Assembly: GCA_944389935.1 (NCBI GenBank) | Contig: CALXOE010000006.1 | Location: 1-64,000 of the forward strand | Source of the DNA: an uncultured Victivallis sp. | GTDB taxonomy: Bacteria; Verrucomicrobiota; Lentisphaeria; Victivallales; Victivallaceae | Length of the DNA: 64,000 nucleotides | Direction: 5' to 3' | Part shown: positions 25,904-35,167 of the stretch, piece after piece | How the letters are laid out: the number at the start of each line of letters is the position of its first letter | How positions within the stretch are numbered: the first letter of the stretch is position 1 | Translations under genes and position numbers: made by a program | The notes under the pieces: model-generated | Told to the model about the DNA's origin: nothing | What the model saw: the letters and a program-made list of their open reading frames with translations, nothing else | Databases searched by the model: none

Positions 25904-27771
25904 CTCCGGACCGGGAAGAGCAGCCGGTAATCGGTCCGGCTGCTGAGATCCTGAAACGGACCGGGCTGGACGGTTTTCCCGTAAGGCTGACCGAGAAAAT
26001 CCCGCTCCACTCCCGCAACCGGCTCGAACACAAAGGTTTTCCCGGAGACGTTCCGGATGTAGATCGACGGTTCAAACGGTTTGATCCGGATCTGGAATTC
26101 GCGCTGCGGAAGAAAGATCGATCCCTCTTCGCGGCCGGACACTTTCGGCCACACGGCGGGGGCGAAGCCGCGGACGAGTTCCGCACGAAACAGCTCTTCC
26201 GGGGTCAGCTTCGGTTTCACTGCGGCGAGAATCTGTTCCCAGGCGGTTCCGGCGCTGTACCGGAAGTTCACGTCGCCGACGAAGAGATTGTGGTCCGTGA
26301 CGCAGTTGCCGGAACGTTTCTCCGGGAACGGCAGGCTCACGCCGCCGCCGTTGTTTGCGAAGATGTTGTTGACCACGAGTTCATCGGAGGTCTCGACGAT
26401 TTTGCCGTGATATTTCCGGTCGGTGACGTTCTGCATGTAGACTCCCTCGGCCTTGTTGTCGACGACGAGATTGTGGCAGATCCGGACGCCGGAGGCGTCG
26501 TGCGCGTAGATCCCCCGTCCCGGATAGGGCCCGAAGAACGGCGTCGTATTCGCCACGATGTTATTGTCGATGAGGATGTTGCCAGCGCCGAGCTCGATGA
26601 ATATCCCCGTCCCGACATTGCCGAAAACGAAATTCCGCGTGATGCGCGCCTGATTGTAGCCGTTGTCGAACCAGATCCCATGGGCGCCGTTGAAGCGGAC
26701 GAGATTGCCTTCGACAAGCGCCTCATCCGCTTCGTGCAGTTTGATTCCGGCCCACTCCTCCCAGTTGCATTCGCTCGTGGTCAGAGAGAGTAAATTATTG
26801 CGTTCGATGGTGTTGCCGATGATCTTCACGCCGCGGCAGCTCCATCCGGCGATGCCGCAGAGACCGTTTTCGACAATGAGGTTTCCGGTGACGAGGTGGC
26901 GTCCGCCTTTGCGCAGCAGTTTCCGGTCTTCCGGTGTGGTTTTCGGCAGCAGATCGGTGCGCCAGTATTCGCTGCCGACGTCGAGGCCGACCGTTTTGGC
27001 ATGGCGGATCACGTTGTTGCGGATCACCCAGTCATGACCGCTGCGGGTCGAAACCATCCCGAGCTGCGGAAAGGGTGCCTGATTTGCGCAGTGCTCGAAG
27101 ATGAAACCCTCGATCTCGATGTAGCCGAGCCCGCGTCGCGCCGGAGCGAACACCCGGTCCCGCACGGAAAGCTCGAGCTGTGAACGGCTCGGGTCATATC
27201 CCGGAGGCATGTGCAGCCGGAGACTCTTTCCGTCGGGCGAGAGGATCCAGCTCTCCGGTACCCGGTCTACTTCCTCGACCGTCTGCGATTGGCGCAGCTC
27301 CCGTTCATCGCAGAAAATCTGCCCGAGCGAGTAGGGCAGCAGCGCACTGTCGGCAGGGCGGGCGGGTTCTTTTTTGTCGGAGCTGCCCGCATTCAGCTTG
27401 CGTTTGAACGGATTCGGGAAATCTCCGAAGAATGCGTCGTCCGGTGTCGGAGTGGTGAAAACGTTGTTTTGTCCTGCCACCGGAGTGAGTTCCGGTCTCC
27501 AGATTTCGCTGCCGCGGACGAACACCGTTCCTGCTTTCGCGGCGCGGTAGACGATCGGTTTTCCCGCCTCGCCGCCGCGTTCCGGTGCGATGTGTTCCCG
27601 ATAGACGCCGGGGCGGACGAGAATCACATCGCCCGGCTGCGCCCGGATCGCGGCCGCTCCGATGGTCCGGAACACGGATTCCCCGTCGCCGTCTGGAGCC
27701 ACGTGCAGCGTTGCGGCGAACAACCCGGCCGAGAGAATTCCGGCCGCGAGCATGAGCGGAATTTTTTTCAT
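25900..27771 (-). CDS. Exported right-handed beta-helix protein
   Basis: A 623-residue protein with a signal peptide (MKKIPLMLAAGILSAGLFAA). A DUF1565-like start (LHVAPDGDGESVFRTIGAAA, PGDVILVRPGVY) leads into about ten PbH1-type repeats (residues about 220-500; INGxxx/NxxxxNxG turns such as GNTIERNN and NNIFANNGGG). This is the fold of pectate lyases and related polysaccharide-cleaving enzymes. Calcium-binding or catalytic residues cannot be assigned, so activity is inferred from fold and context. A promoter lies just upstream (27804-27832). Confidence 0.8.
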   Translation of the reverse strand: MKKIPLMLAAGILSAGLFAATLHVAPDGDGESVFRTIGAAAIRAQPGDVILVRPGVYREHIAPERGGEAGKPIVYRAAKAGTVFVRGSEIWRPELTPVAGQNNVFTTPTPDDAFFGDFPNPFKRKLNAGSSDKKEPARPADSALLPYSLGQIFCDERELRQSQTVEEVDRVPESWILSPDGKSLRLHMPPGYDPSRSQLELSVRDRVFAPARRGLGYIEIEGFIFEHCANQAPFPQLGMVSTRSGHDWVIRNNVIRHAKTVGLDVGSEYWRTDLLPKTTPEDRKLLRKGGRHLVTGNLIVENGLCGIAGWSCRGVKIIGNTIERNNLLSLTTSECNWEEWAGIKLHEADEALVEGNLVRFNGAHGIWFDNGYNQARITRNFVFGNVGTGIFIELGAGNILIDNNIVANTTPFFGPYPGRGIYAHDASGVRICHNLVVDNKAEGVYMQNVTDRKYHGKIVETSDELVVNNIFANNGGGVSLPFPEKRSGNCVTDHNLFVGDVNFRYSAGTAWEQILAAVKPKLTPEELFRAELVRGFAPAVWPKVSGREEGSIFLPQREFQIRIKPFEPSIYIRNVSGKTFVFEPVAGVERDFLGQPYGKTVQPGPFQDLSSRTDYRLLFPVRR

Positions 27772-27803
27772 GAGAACACCTGCCGATTTTCTGTATGGAA
27801 ACG

Positions 27804-27832
27804 AAAATAGCGCTTCTGCAACGGAAAGTCAA
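27804..27832 (-). promoter_or_regulatory. Promoter of beta-helix/AraC/Idh operon
   Basis: On the minus strand TTGACT (27832-27827), a 17-base spacer and TATTTT (27809-27804) match sigma-70 spacing. Transcription would start near 27797, about 26 bases before the beta-helix ATG. This separates the beta-helix operon from the uronide operon to its right. Confidence 0.65.
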
Positions 27833-27851
27833 GCCCGATCCGGAATTCGGC

Positions 27852-28433
27852 TCACTCCCGGCGGCGGATGACCCGGGCCGGAGCGCCGACCGCGACGCTC
27901 CGCGGCGGAATGGACCGGGTCACCACCGACCCCGCCCCGATGACCGAGCCGCTGCCGATGGTGACTCCCGCCGTGATGAAAACATTCCCCCCGATCCATA
28001 CATCATCTTCAATCGTAATCGGTTCCGGTTTCAACCCCTGTCCGTGAATCGGACGATTCGGATCGGCAAACACGTGATTTGTCGCTACGATCATGGTGTG
28101 GGCGGCGATCCGGACTTTGCTGCCGATGCGGACCGCTCCGTTGCCGGGATAGCCTACGATGATCGTGTAGTTCTGGACCGAAGAGTCGTCCCCGATCGTG
28201 ACTTCCCCCTCGACCATCGCGCCCGAGGCGAGGAGGGAGCGTTCCCCGATCGCAATTCTGCCGTCGCGGGGATTCACACGCGCGTCCGGAGCGATCATGA
28301 CCGAGCGGGCGAGCTCGACGTTCCGGTGGCGCAGCGCAAGCAGCCGCCCGAGCCATCGCGCGAAACGCGCCGTGAGCGTCCGTCCGACCGGCCAGGTGTT
28401 GCCGCGGCAGAGAATGTTTCCGAGGACGCTCAT
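27852..28433 (-). CDS. Left-handed beta-helix acyltransferase
   Basis: A 193-residue hexapeptide-repeat protein of the maltose/galactoside O-acetyltransferase or WcaF type. The repeats run through residues about 45-185 (IAIGERSLLAS, VRIGSKVRIAAHTMI, TIEDDVWIGGNVFITAGVTI, GAGSVVTRSIPP, VGAPARVIRRR). These are CoA-dependent acetyltransferases acting on sugars. Its ATG overlaps the stop of the upstream propeller gene (ATGA). It is the last gene of the eight-gene uronide operon and may acetylate or detoxify non-metabolised sugar. Confidence 0.88.
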   Translation of the reverse strand: MSVLGNILCRGNTWPVGRTLTARFARWLGRLLALRHRNVELARSVMIAPDARVNPRDGRIAIGERSLLASGAMVEGEVTIGDDSSVQNYTIIVGYPGNGAVRIGSKVRIAAHTMIVATNHVFADPNRPIHGQGLKPEPITIEDDVWIGGNVFITAGVTIGSGSVIGAGSVVTRSIPPRSVAVGAPARVIRRRE

Positions 28434-29605
28434 CGCCGCACCGGGGGTTCGATTTCAACCAGATAACTCAATTCATCCTCCAGTACATTGAAGAGCACCC
28501 TCCGCCCGTCCGGCGAAAATACCGGGTGATGACAGACTCGGAACTCGTTGCGTCCGTGACGATAAGCCTCTTTCCCCGGCGTCAGGGCGGGAAAGAACGC
28601 CTCATCGATTTTCCGGTTTTTCCCGATGTCCCAGAATTCGATCATTCCGTTGTAGGTGTCGGTGACCGCGAGCAGCGGATCCGCCGGAGAGAGACTCGGA
28701 TGGCCGCCGCCACGCGCGTCGCACAGCTGCCGGAATCCCGTTCCGTCAATCCCGACCGACGAGAGGACGTTCCGGGCGTACCCGACGAGATGCTCCCCGT
28801 CCGGATGGAAACTCCAGTGCACGCCGCCGTCGCAGAGATCGAGCGCCAGACGCAGATCCGTGAAATCCCGGTTGCAGGTGAAAAGATAGAGGATTTTCGG
28901 TTCCCCGCGCTCTTTGACGACACAGTGGTTGCCGAAGTGAAACATCATTCGCCGCGCGTCACGGCTCCAGCGCACACAGTAACACATGAGCGTGAGTCCG
29001 GTCGGAGTGCCGTTGCGTTCCGCCAGTTCGCGGTCGAGCCGGAGCAGCTTCTCCCGGTCCGGATGCAGATCGAGCACCTGTTGCACGCTGAGCCGGAGTT
29101 CGGCGCTCCCGGCGGCAAGGTCGTACTCGAACACCCCGTGTCGGTCACGCTCTTCAAACGGAACCGGGCTGAGCCCGGGATTGTAGACCCCGGTCCCGTA
29201 GCCGGCCGCGTAAAGCATGCCGATCAGGGCTGAGACGATCGGCTCCCCGTCCGGCGGCGCCCCCTCCATCGCGCCGTCGATGGAGCATTCCCGCCCGGTC
29301 GCGAGTTCGCGGCGGGTGATTTGCGGATGACGCAGCGAACCGTTCAGAAAGTAGACGCTGCGCCCGTCCGGACTCCAGCTCTGCCAGAACCCGGTGTGGA
29401 AGAAGTCCGACTCGACCGCATGGCGGCCGAAGCGCTCTTCGATTTCGCCGTCTTTCCCGACCACAAACACTTCTCCCTCGCGCGTCGCGAGGTCCACCCC
29501 CGCGAGCAGCAGCCGCCCGGAGTTGTCCGGCGCCCACGGCGGCAGCGTGTAGTAGCTGTGCAGTGCCCACAGCCCCGGCAGTTTTATTGTGCGCAGGATT
29601 TTCAT
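28430..29605 (-). CDS. Beta-propeller protein, oligogalacturonate-lyase-like
   Basis: A 391-residue protein with TolB/WD40-like blades (FWQSWSPDGRSVYFLNG, CVRWSRDARRMMFHFGNH, VHWSFHPDGEHLVGY, HHPVFSPDGRRVLFNV). The blade pattern and conserved histidines in HWSFH, GGGHPSLS and CHHPVFS recall family PL22 oligogalacturonate lyases, which bind a metal through His residues. No signal peptide is present, so it is cytoplasmic like PL22. The ATG at 29605 overlaps the preceding stop (ATGA), with GGAG 12 bases upstream. Lyase activity is a hypothesis supported by the uronide context. Confidence 0.65.
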   Translation of the reverse strand: MKILRTIKLPGLWALHSYYTLPPWAPDNSGRLLLAGVDLATREGEVFVVGKDGEIEERFGRHAVESDFFHTGFWQSWSPDGRSVYFLNGSLRHPQITRRELATGRECSIDGAMEGAPPDGEPIVSALIGMLYAAGYGTGVYNPGLSPVPFEERDRHGVFEYDLAAGSAELRLSVQQVLDLHPDREKLLRLDRELAERNGTPTGLTLMCYCVRWSRDARRMMFHFGNHCVVKERGEPKILYLFTCNRDFTDLRLALDLCDGGVHWSFHPDGEHLVGYARNVLSSVGIDGTGFRQLCDARGGGHPSLSPADPLLAVTDTYNGMIEFWDIGKNRKIDEAFFPALTPGKEAYRHGRNEFRVCHHPVFSPDGRRVLFNVLEDELSYLVEIEPPVRR

Positions 29606-31623
29606 GCCGGAAACATACTCCACTTTTCCGCCGTTTCAACCACGCGGACGGATTCTCCCGAATTTTTTTCCGATACGAGCATCTCCCCGGAGTCCCCGAA
29701 TGCGAGTGCCCACTCTTCAGCCCTCCCTTTCAGGGCGATTGCCGCGCCGGTCTGCAGATGCCACTGCGTGACCGGCCCGTAGTCGTCGAGAGCGATCGCG
29801 TGGACGACGCGCCGCGAGGTGCGGTCGGAGCGCTCCAGCCAGCGGAACTGCAGACCGCTGCCCGGCGCTCCTTCCCCTTTCTGCCCCGGCAGCGGATGGT
29901 ACGCATCGTGCACGTGACCGTAAAAAGGTCCCTGCGGGAAATCGTCCGCCGCGCCGATGTGGAAGAGCTTCATCCCGGCGGGTCCGCGCCGCGCCACGAG
30001 CCGGTCGGGCGGCAGAAGTTTCCATTCGAGTTCCCCGTCGCGATTGTTGAGCAGCCAGTTCCAGATTGCGGTCACCGGTTCGCTGCTCTCGATCCGGTCG
30101 ACGAGGAAGAGCACGTGCTCCCCGCAGAGGAGCGCGAACCGTTCAAAACGCCGGATCGGCGCGCCATAGGCTTCGGCGGCGTCGTTGGCAAAGACGGTTA
30201 CGCTGCCGCACCGTCCCGCGAGAAGCGGCCGTCCGCCGCGCGGCAGGGCGGGACTCAGCGTCCGGCCGGGGCCGATCCGGCGGCCCGGAGTCCCTTTCTG
30301 GCCGAGCTCCGTTCCGCCGCAGCGGAAGACGCACGTGTTGTGGCTGCCCGCCGCCAGATCGAAGTGATGCAGCCAGTTGCGGTAGCAGCAGTGACCGGGA
30401 TCGACGAGCAGCCGTTCCCCGGCATAGGCGAGAATCAGGCTGTTCGCATCCTCGTGCAGGTGTCCCGGTGCGTTGAGGTACTCCGATCCGGCGCGGAATC
30501 CGAGGATTGTGCGCGGATTTTCCCAGCTGTTCCGGGCGATGCGGTCGCCGTTGGAAAAAGCGGCCCAGGGCGGTTCCCCTCCCGCTTTCTCCGGGGCGGC
30601 GGCTGCGCTCTGCGGATAGAGCACGACGCTCAGGAACCCGTAGCGGTTCAGGAATCCGAAGCTGCTGCGGTCGAACGGCCCCTGCGCCGGAGTCGCGGCG
30701 TAGAGTTCATCGAAGAGCTCCCGGGCGGTTGCGGCTTCCGCCGGCATCTCTTTTCCGGCGCGGACGGCGATGTGCATGAGCAGATCCGGATCTGGCCCGA
30801 AGAGTGCGGCGCTGTCGTTGAAATTCAGCGACCGGGGGCGCGGATGCCCGCCCCAGCCGGAGAGCGGCTTGTTGTAGAGCAGGCTGTGGCGGAACCAGCG
30901 GACCGCTTTTGCATACGGCATATCGCCCGGGTTGCGCCCGCTGCGCAGCAGCGCTTCATACGTCAGCATCAATCCGCGAAAGCAGTAGTTCGAGTATTGC
31001 AGCGATTCGCCGTAACTGCCGTCCGGCTGGACTGCGTTCAGGCAGAACCGGTACTCTTCGCTCACTTCGTCGAGGACGGTTTCATCGCGGAGAACCGCCC
31101 CCGCGACGGCGAGTCCGGAGAGCAGAATGCAGCGCCAGTTCATGAGACGATCGTTCCACCTGAGCCACTCCCGGCAGAGCGGGACGGCTTTTTCCCGCAG
31201 CGCTCCCTGGATGATTTCGGCCTCTTCGGCGCGGAAGAGTTCCGGCACGAGGTCCGCGACGATGGCCAGTCCCGCCGCGTAGTGGGCGGTTTCGAGGTGG
31301 CCGCGCGGCGGAGTCGCCGTGTGATCCCGGAAGAACGGCCCGATCCAGTCGTCGAGCGGCAGTTCGGCCACGTCGAGCGCGGCGTGGCGCAGCCGGGTTT
31401 TCAGACGTTCTTCGGGCGCGACGGCGCAGACGAGCGCGGCGTCGGTGAGATACTCCAGAACATGGTGCGGCCACTCCGTGTCGGTCCCGGCGCATTCGAG
31501 CGAGGGGGAGGCGGCATATTTTCTCACCCGGTTCAGGAGTCCCCAGTATAGGTTGGAGTAGACCGGGTCGGATCGGAACGCGCGGATTCCGGAACGTTCC
31601 GCTTCGGTCAGAAAGAAAGCCAT
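29602..31623 (-). CDS. Heparinase II/III-like polysaccharide lyase
   Basis: A 673-residue protein with an N-terminal alpha/alpha toroid (about 1-300) and a C-terminal beta-sandwich. The signature GHLHEDANSLILAYAGERLL followed by VDPGH (about 395-420) is the conserved metal/active-site segment of heparinase II/III-like lyases (PL8/12/15/17/21 superfamily). It should cleave uronic-acid-containing polysaccharides or oligosaccharides by beta-elimination to give unsaturated ends. There is no signal peptide, so an oligosaccharide substrate in the cytoplasm is likely. It ends in an ATGA overlap with the propeller gene and follows the RraA-like gene by three bases. Confidence 0.82.
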   Translation of the reverse strand: MAFFLTEAERSGIRAFRSDPVYSNLYWGLLNRVRKYAASPSLECAGTDTEWPHHVLEYLTDAALVCAVAPEERLKTRLRHAALDVAELPLDDWIGPFFRDHTATPPRGHLETAHYAAGLAIVADLVPELFRAEEAEIIQGALREKAVPLCREWLRWNDRLMNWRCILLSGLAVAGAVLRDETVLDEVSEEYRFCLNAVQPDGSYGESLQYSNYCFRGLMLTYEALLRSGRNPGDMPYAKAVRWFRHSLLYNKPLSGWGGHPRPRSLNFNDSAALFGPDPDLLMHIAVRAGKEMPAEAATARELFDELYAATPAQGPFDRSSFGFLNRYGFLSVVLYPQSAAAAPEKAGGEPPWAAFSNGDRIARNSWENPRTILGFRAGSEYLNAPGHLHEDANSLILAYAGERLLVDPGHCCYRNWLHHFDLAAGSHNTCVFRCGGTELGQKGTPGRRIGPGRTLSPALPRGGRPLLAGRCGSVTVFANDAAEAYGAPIRRFERFALLCGEHVLFLVDRIESSEPVTAIWNWLLNNRDGELEWKLLPPDRLVARRGPAGMKLFHIGAADDFPQGPFYGHVHDAYHPLPGQKGEGAPGSGLQFRWLERSDRTSRRVVHAIALDDYGPVTQWHLQTGAAIALKGRAEEWALAFGDSGEMLVSEKNSGESVRVVETAEKWSMFPA

Positions 31624-31626
31624 GGT

Positions 31627-32289
31627 TTAGAAATATCCTCCCTTTTTGACGACTTCAGTCGGGCGCAGTCCGGAGTTGACCATGCCGCGGATTCCCACCT
31701 CCCGGTCGAGCAGTTTCTCGGCTTTGAGGAGAACATCGTACGCGATATCGGCCGGAATGCGGATCGCGCCGTCGATGTCGCCGAAGATCCAGTCTCCCGG
31801 CTCAATGACGATCTCGCCGATCCGGATCGGCTTCTGATAGTAGTACATGCGGAACCGCCCGAGCATGCCGACGTTGCTGCGGTAGATGTTGAAGATCGGG
31901 AATCCCTGCCGGAGGATCGCATCCGTGTCCCGGATTCCGTTCACGAGCGCGCCGCGGCAGCCGGCCCGCATTGCGGCCATGGTCATGACTTCCCCCCACT
32001 GGGCGGTGATGCGGTCTCCGGTGCAGTCCCAGACGACGATGGAATCCTCCGGGAGAGCTTCGAGCATCTGCGCGCGCATTTCAAACTCTCCGTCGGTGGT
32101 GATGTCGGGCGCTCCCTTGATCGTGAACGCCTGTCCCGCGAGTTTCATACTGCGGTCGAGCGGGGCGAATTCCGACGGCAGGGCGGCGTGCATCCTGTAG
32201 TCGAATCTCAGAATATCGTTGACCGCGCCGGAATAGAGCTTCAGATAACGTTCGCGCATTTCCGCGACTGGGACGGGATAAGTAGTCAT
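31627..32289 (-). CDS. RraA-like aldolase/decarboxylase family protein
   Basis: A 220-residue protein of the RraA/4-hydroxy-4-methyl-2-oxoglutarate aldolase family. It has GEVMTMAAMRAGCRGALVNG followed by GIRDTDAI, the pattern G-X-L-X-A-X-X-X-G-X-X-G-X-V-X-X-G-X-X-R-D that binds a divalent metal and a 2-oxo acid. In sugar-acid operons such members are probably aldolases or decarboxylases acting on keto acids. This fits the pathway here, in which 2-keto-3-deoxy-gluconate-like products must be cleaved and no KDG aldolase is seen. Confidence 0.82.
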   Translation of the reverse strand: MTTYPVPVAEMRERYLKLYSGAVNDILRFDYRMHAALPSEFAPLDRSMKLAGQAFTIKGAPDITTDGEFEMRAQMLEALPEDSIVVWDCTGDRITAQWGEVMTMAAMRAGCRGALVNGIRDTDAILRQGFPIFNIYRSNVGMLGRFRMYYYQKPIRIGEIVIEPGDWIFGDIDGAIRIPADIAYDVLLKAEKLLDREVGIRGMVNSGLRPTEVVKKGGYF

Positions 32290-32306
32290 GATTCATTTCC
32301 TTTCTG

Positions 32307-33359
32307 TCAGCCGCCGATCGCGGCGATTCCGATCTTTGCAGCCTGTCCGAATGCGAGCGCCGCCGGACCGAAGCCGTGGGGGTCGTTCAACGCATAAGGA
32401 CGCTGCATATACGCCTCCTTGCTCCCGTCTCCGGGACAGAGACAGCCGCAACAGCAGTTATGCACGGAGCCGTCCAGCCCGATGTAGGCGAGGTATCCCC
32501 GCAGGCCCGCCAGCAGATTCTCCCGGAAACGTTCCGGCAGCAGCCCGGTTTCGAGCGCGACGCCGAGCGCGAAGAGGAAAAGCCCCGTCCCGGAAGTCTC
32601 GACATAGGAATCCTCCCGGCTCATCTCCTGGTGCAGCATCCCGTTGCCGTCCTGAACGTCGCAGCAGGAGGTCAGGTGGTCCGCAAGGATTCGGCCGATC
32701 TCTCCCCGGCCGGGATGAGTCTCCGGCAGAAAGCGGTAACTCTCCGCCAGTCCGAAAAGTCCCCAGCCGTTCCCGCGACTCCAGAAATCGTCGGAGAGGC
32801 GGTCCGGCCCGAGCTTCCCGAGCGACTGGTGGTAGAGTCCGGTCGCCGGATCCCGGAAGAAATCGCGCATGAGTTCAAGCTGCCGGACCGCTTCGTCGAG
32901 CAGCTCCGGCCGGTCGAGGGCCAGACCGCCGAGCGTGAGGTACGGGCAGGTCGCAAAGACCATGTCGATCCAGACATGCGTCGTCGGATGGTTCGGGTTC
33001 TGTGATCCGAGAAATCCCTCCCGACAGCGCGGCCCGGCCGCGAGCCATTCGTCGATGCTTTTCCGGAGCGTCTCCTTTTCTTCCGGGAGTTTCCCCGCCG
33101 CCACGAGCAGCGCAAACGCGCTGCCGCCGAGGCGATAGAAGTCGTAGGCCCCGAACGTCTGCGTGAGTTTCCCCGTGTGGAGCGGCTTCATGAGCGCAAG
33201 GCAGCGGTCGAGAAGAACCGCGTCGTTGCGATCGAGCGCGAGCTTCGCGAATGCATGAAACGAAAGAACTTCCGGATACCGGTATTTTTCCGGAGGAACG
33301 AGCGCGAAGTGCTTCTCGAGCACGCTGCCGGCGACTGCGGCGGTATCAACCCGGTTCAT
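32307..33359 (-). CDS. GH88/GH105 unsaturated uronyl hydrolase
   Basis: A 350-residue alpha6/alpha6-barrel protein. THVWIDMVFATCPYL (with the catalytic-type Asp) and DDFWSRGNGWGLFGLAE are signature segments of YteR/GH105 unsaturated rhamnogalacturonyl hydrolases and related GH88 enzymes. These hydrate and release the unsaturated uronic acid left by polysaccharide lyases. GGAGGTGA five bases before the ATG at 33359 is a near-perfect ribosome binding site; a GTG at 33368 would overlap the preceding stop. It is cytoplasmic and works downstream of the lyase genes at 28430-31623. Confidence 0.88.
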   Translation of the reverse strand: MNRVDTAAVAGSVLEKHFALVPPEKYRYPEVLSFHAFAKLALDRNDAVLLDRCLALMKPLHTGKLTQTFGAYDFYRLGGSAFALLVAAGKLPEEKETLRKSIDEWLAAGPRCREGFLGSQNPNHPTTHVWIDMVFATCPYLTLGGLALDRPELLDEAVRQLELMRDFFRDPATGLYHQSLGKLGPDRLSDDFWSRGNGWGLFGLAESYRFLPETHPGRGEIGRILADHLTSCCDVQDGNGMLHQEMSREDSYVETSGTGLFLFALGVALETGLLPERFRENLLAGLRGYLAYIGLDGSVHNCCCGCLCPGDGSKEAYMQRPYALNDPHGFGPAALAFGQAAKIGIAAIGG

Positions 33360-33364
33360 CGGAG

Positions 33365-34129
33365 TCACCTCCCCATCCAGCCGCCGTCGACGAGGTAGAT
33401 CGAACCGTTCACATAATCACTCGCCGCCGAGGCGAGGAAGACGGCAACCCCCTTGAAATCCTCCGGCGTGCCCCACCGTCCCGCGGGGATGCGCTCGAGA
33501 ATCTGGCGGCTGCGTTCCGGATTTTCACGCAACGCCTGCGTATTGTCGGTCGCGATGTATCCCGGAGCGATGCCGTTCACATTCACGCCTTTTCCGGCCC
33601 ACTCGTTCGCGAAAGCCATCACGAGCTCTTTCACCCCCGCTTTCGAGGCGGCGTACCCGGGAACGGTCACGCCGCCCTGAAAACTCAGAAGCGAGGCCGT
33701 AAAGACGATCTTGCCGCAGCCGCGTGCGATCATCTCCCGGCCGAATTCGCGGGTCATGATGAACTGTGCCGAGAGATTGATTTCGATGATTTTATCCCAG
33801 TATTCATCCGGGTGCTCGACGGCGGGTTTCCGCAGAATCGAACCGGCGTTGTTGAAGAGAATGTCGACATTCGGGTGTTCGCGTTTGACCTGCGCGATGA
33901 ATGCGTAAAGCGCATTGCGGTCCGAGAAGTCACACTGATACGGATAGAAGTTTCTGCCGAGTGCGCGGATCTCGCGTTCCACTTCGCTGTCGGGTTCGAG
34001 CTGGGCGCTCACGCCGATCACATCCGCGCCCGCTTCCGCGAGACCGACCGCGATGCCGCGCCCGATGCCGCGCCGGCAGCCGGAGACGAGGGCGACTTTT
34101 CCATCGAGTTTGAATTTGTCGAGAATCAT
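33365..34129 (-). CDS. kduD: 2-keto-3-deoxygluconate dehydrogenase-type SDR (KduD)
   Basis: A 254-residue SDR closely resembling KduD. It starts MILDKFKLDGKVALVSGCRR, with GIGRG completing the cofactor motif, NNAG at about 93-96, Tyr-Ala-Ala-Ser-Lys (YAASK) at the active site and IAPGYIATDNTQAL, a KduD-typical stretch. It ends YLVDGGWMGR. KduD reduces 2,5-diketo-3-deoxygluconate to 2-keto-3-deoxygluconate in pectin and uronate breakdown. It sits between the GH105 and alcohol dehydrogenase genes, exactly where a uronide pathway needs it. KduI is not visible in the window. Confidence 0.82.
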   Translation of the reverse strand: MILDKFKLDGKVALVSGCRRGIGRGIAVGLAEAGADVIGVSAQLEPDSEVEREIRALGRNFYPYQCDFSDRNALYAFIAQVKREHPNVDILFNNAGSILRKPAVEHPDEYWDKIIEINLSAQFIMTREFGREMIARGCGKIVFTASLLSFQGGVTVPGYAASKAGVKELVMAFANEWAGKGVNVNGIAPGYIATDNTQALRENPERSRQILERIPAGRWGTPEDFKGVAVFLASAASDYVNGSIYLVDGGWMGR

Positions 34130-34130
34130 T

Positions 34131-35153
34131 TCATTCCTCCGTGCATTGGATCAGAATCTTCATGACGTTTCCGGCACTCTCCGGATACTCCATGGCCTGC
34201 TGCAGTTCTTTGAGCGGAAATACTTTCGTGATGAGCTTCTCCAGCGGCAGCTCCCGCGAGGCGGCGAGCGCGACGGCCGCATCGACGTCCTCTTTCTCGT
34301 AGACGCGCGCGCCGCACAGTTCGAGCTCTTTCCAGAAAAACTTGTGCAGATCGACCGGAACCGGTTTCGGATAGATCGCCACGATCACGATCCGGCCGCG
34401 CGGCCGTGCCATCGCCGTGATGGCCAGCGCTCCGGCTTCTGAACCGGAGACTTCAAACACGACATCCGCGCCGCTGCCGCCAGTCGCCTCGCGGACCGCT
34501 TCGGCCGCGTCGGTCTCTTTCGGGTTGATCGTCTTGAATCCGAGCTCGCGGGCGAAGGCGAGCCGGAACGGATTGATCTCCACAACCGTGACCTCTCCGC
34601 CCGCCTTGCGCGCGACAAGCGCGACGAGCATGCCGATCGGACCGCCGCCGTTCACGACGACCGTTTCGCCCGGCTGCACCCTGCCGCGACGGACGTCGTG
34701 ACAGGCGACCGCGAGCGGTTCGACGAGCGCCGCAAGCTGCATCGGCATCCCGTCCGGAAGCCGGTGCAGAAGCCGGGCCGGAACCACCCAGTACTCCGCA
34801 AAGCCTCCCGGCGTTTCGATTCCGAGAAACCGGAGCTTTTCGCAGATGTGCGTGTAGCCGCGCCGGCAGGTTCCGCAGTTCCCGCAGTTGTCGAGCGGGC
34901 GCACCGTGACCGGCGTTCCGACCGGCCACCCCGTGACGCCGGGACCGACCGCGGCGACCGTACCGCTCACCTCGTGTCCCACCGCCTGAGGCGGATGGAC
35001 GCGGCTGTCCATGCTGCCGTGGAAGATGTGGAGATCCGTGCCGCAGATTCCGCAGTAGGCGACTTTCACGGCGACTTCACCGGGGCCGGGAACCGGGTCG
35101 GGAATCTCATTGTACGCGATCCGGCGCGCGCCGAGATACTGGGCCGCTTTCAT
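34131..35153 (-). CDS. Zinc-dependent medium-chain alcohol/polyol dehydrogenase
   Basis: A 340-residue MDR enzyme. Catalytic zinc ligands lie in YCGICGTDLH (Cys37), GHE and the Glu of VEPLAVACHD; structural zinc cysteines in CGNCGTCRRGYTHIC; the Rossmann motif is NGGGPIGML. It resembles L-threonine 3-dehydrogenase, galactitol dehydrogenase and L-idonate-type enzymes. In this operon it probably oxidises or reduces a sugar acid (for example a tagaturonate- or idonate-like compound). Its stop is followed one base later by the kduD ATG. Confidence 0.85.
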   Translation of the reverse strand: MKAAQYLGARRIAYNEIPDPVPGPGEVAVKVAYCGICGTDLHIFHGSMDSRVHPPQAVGHEVSGTVAAVGPGVTGWPVGTPVTVRPLDNCGNCGTCRRGYTHICEKLRFLGIETPGGFAEYWVVPARLLHRLPDGMPMQLAALVEPLAVACHDVRRGRVQPGETVVVNGGGPIGMLVALVARKAGGEVTVVEINPFRLAFARELGFKTINPKETDAAEAVREATGGSGADVVFEVSGSEAGALAITAMARPRGRIVIVAIYPKPVPVDLHKFFWKELELCGARVYEKEDVDAAVALAASRELPLEKLITKVFPLKELQQAMEYPESAGNVMKILIQCTEE

Positions 35154-35167
35154 GATGAAGATTGCTC

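Noticed and set aside
29563..31551. Long plus-strand open frame opposite the heparinase-like gene
   Set aside because: Shadow of the lyase gene, Arg/Glu-rich without domains.
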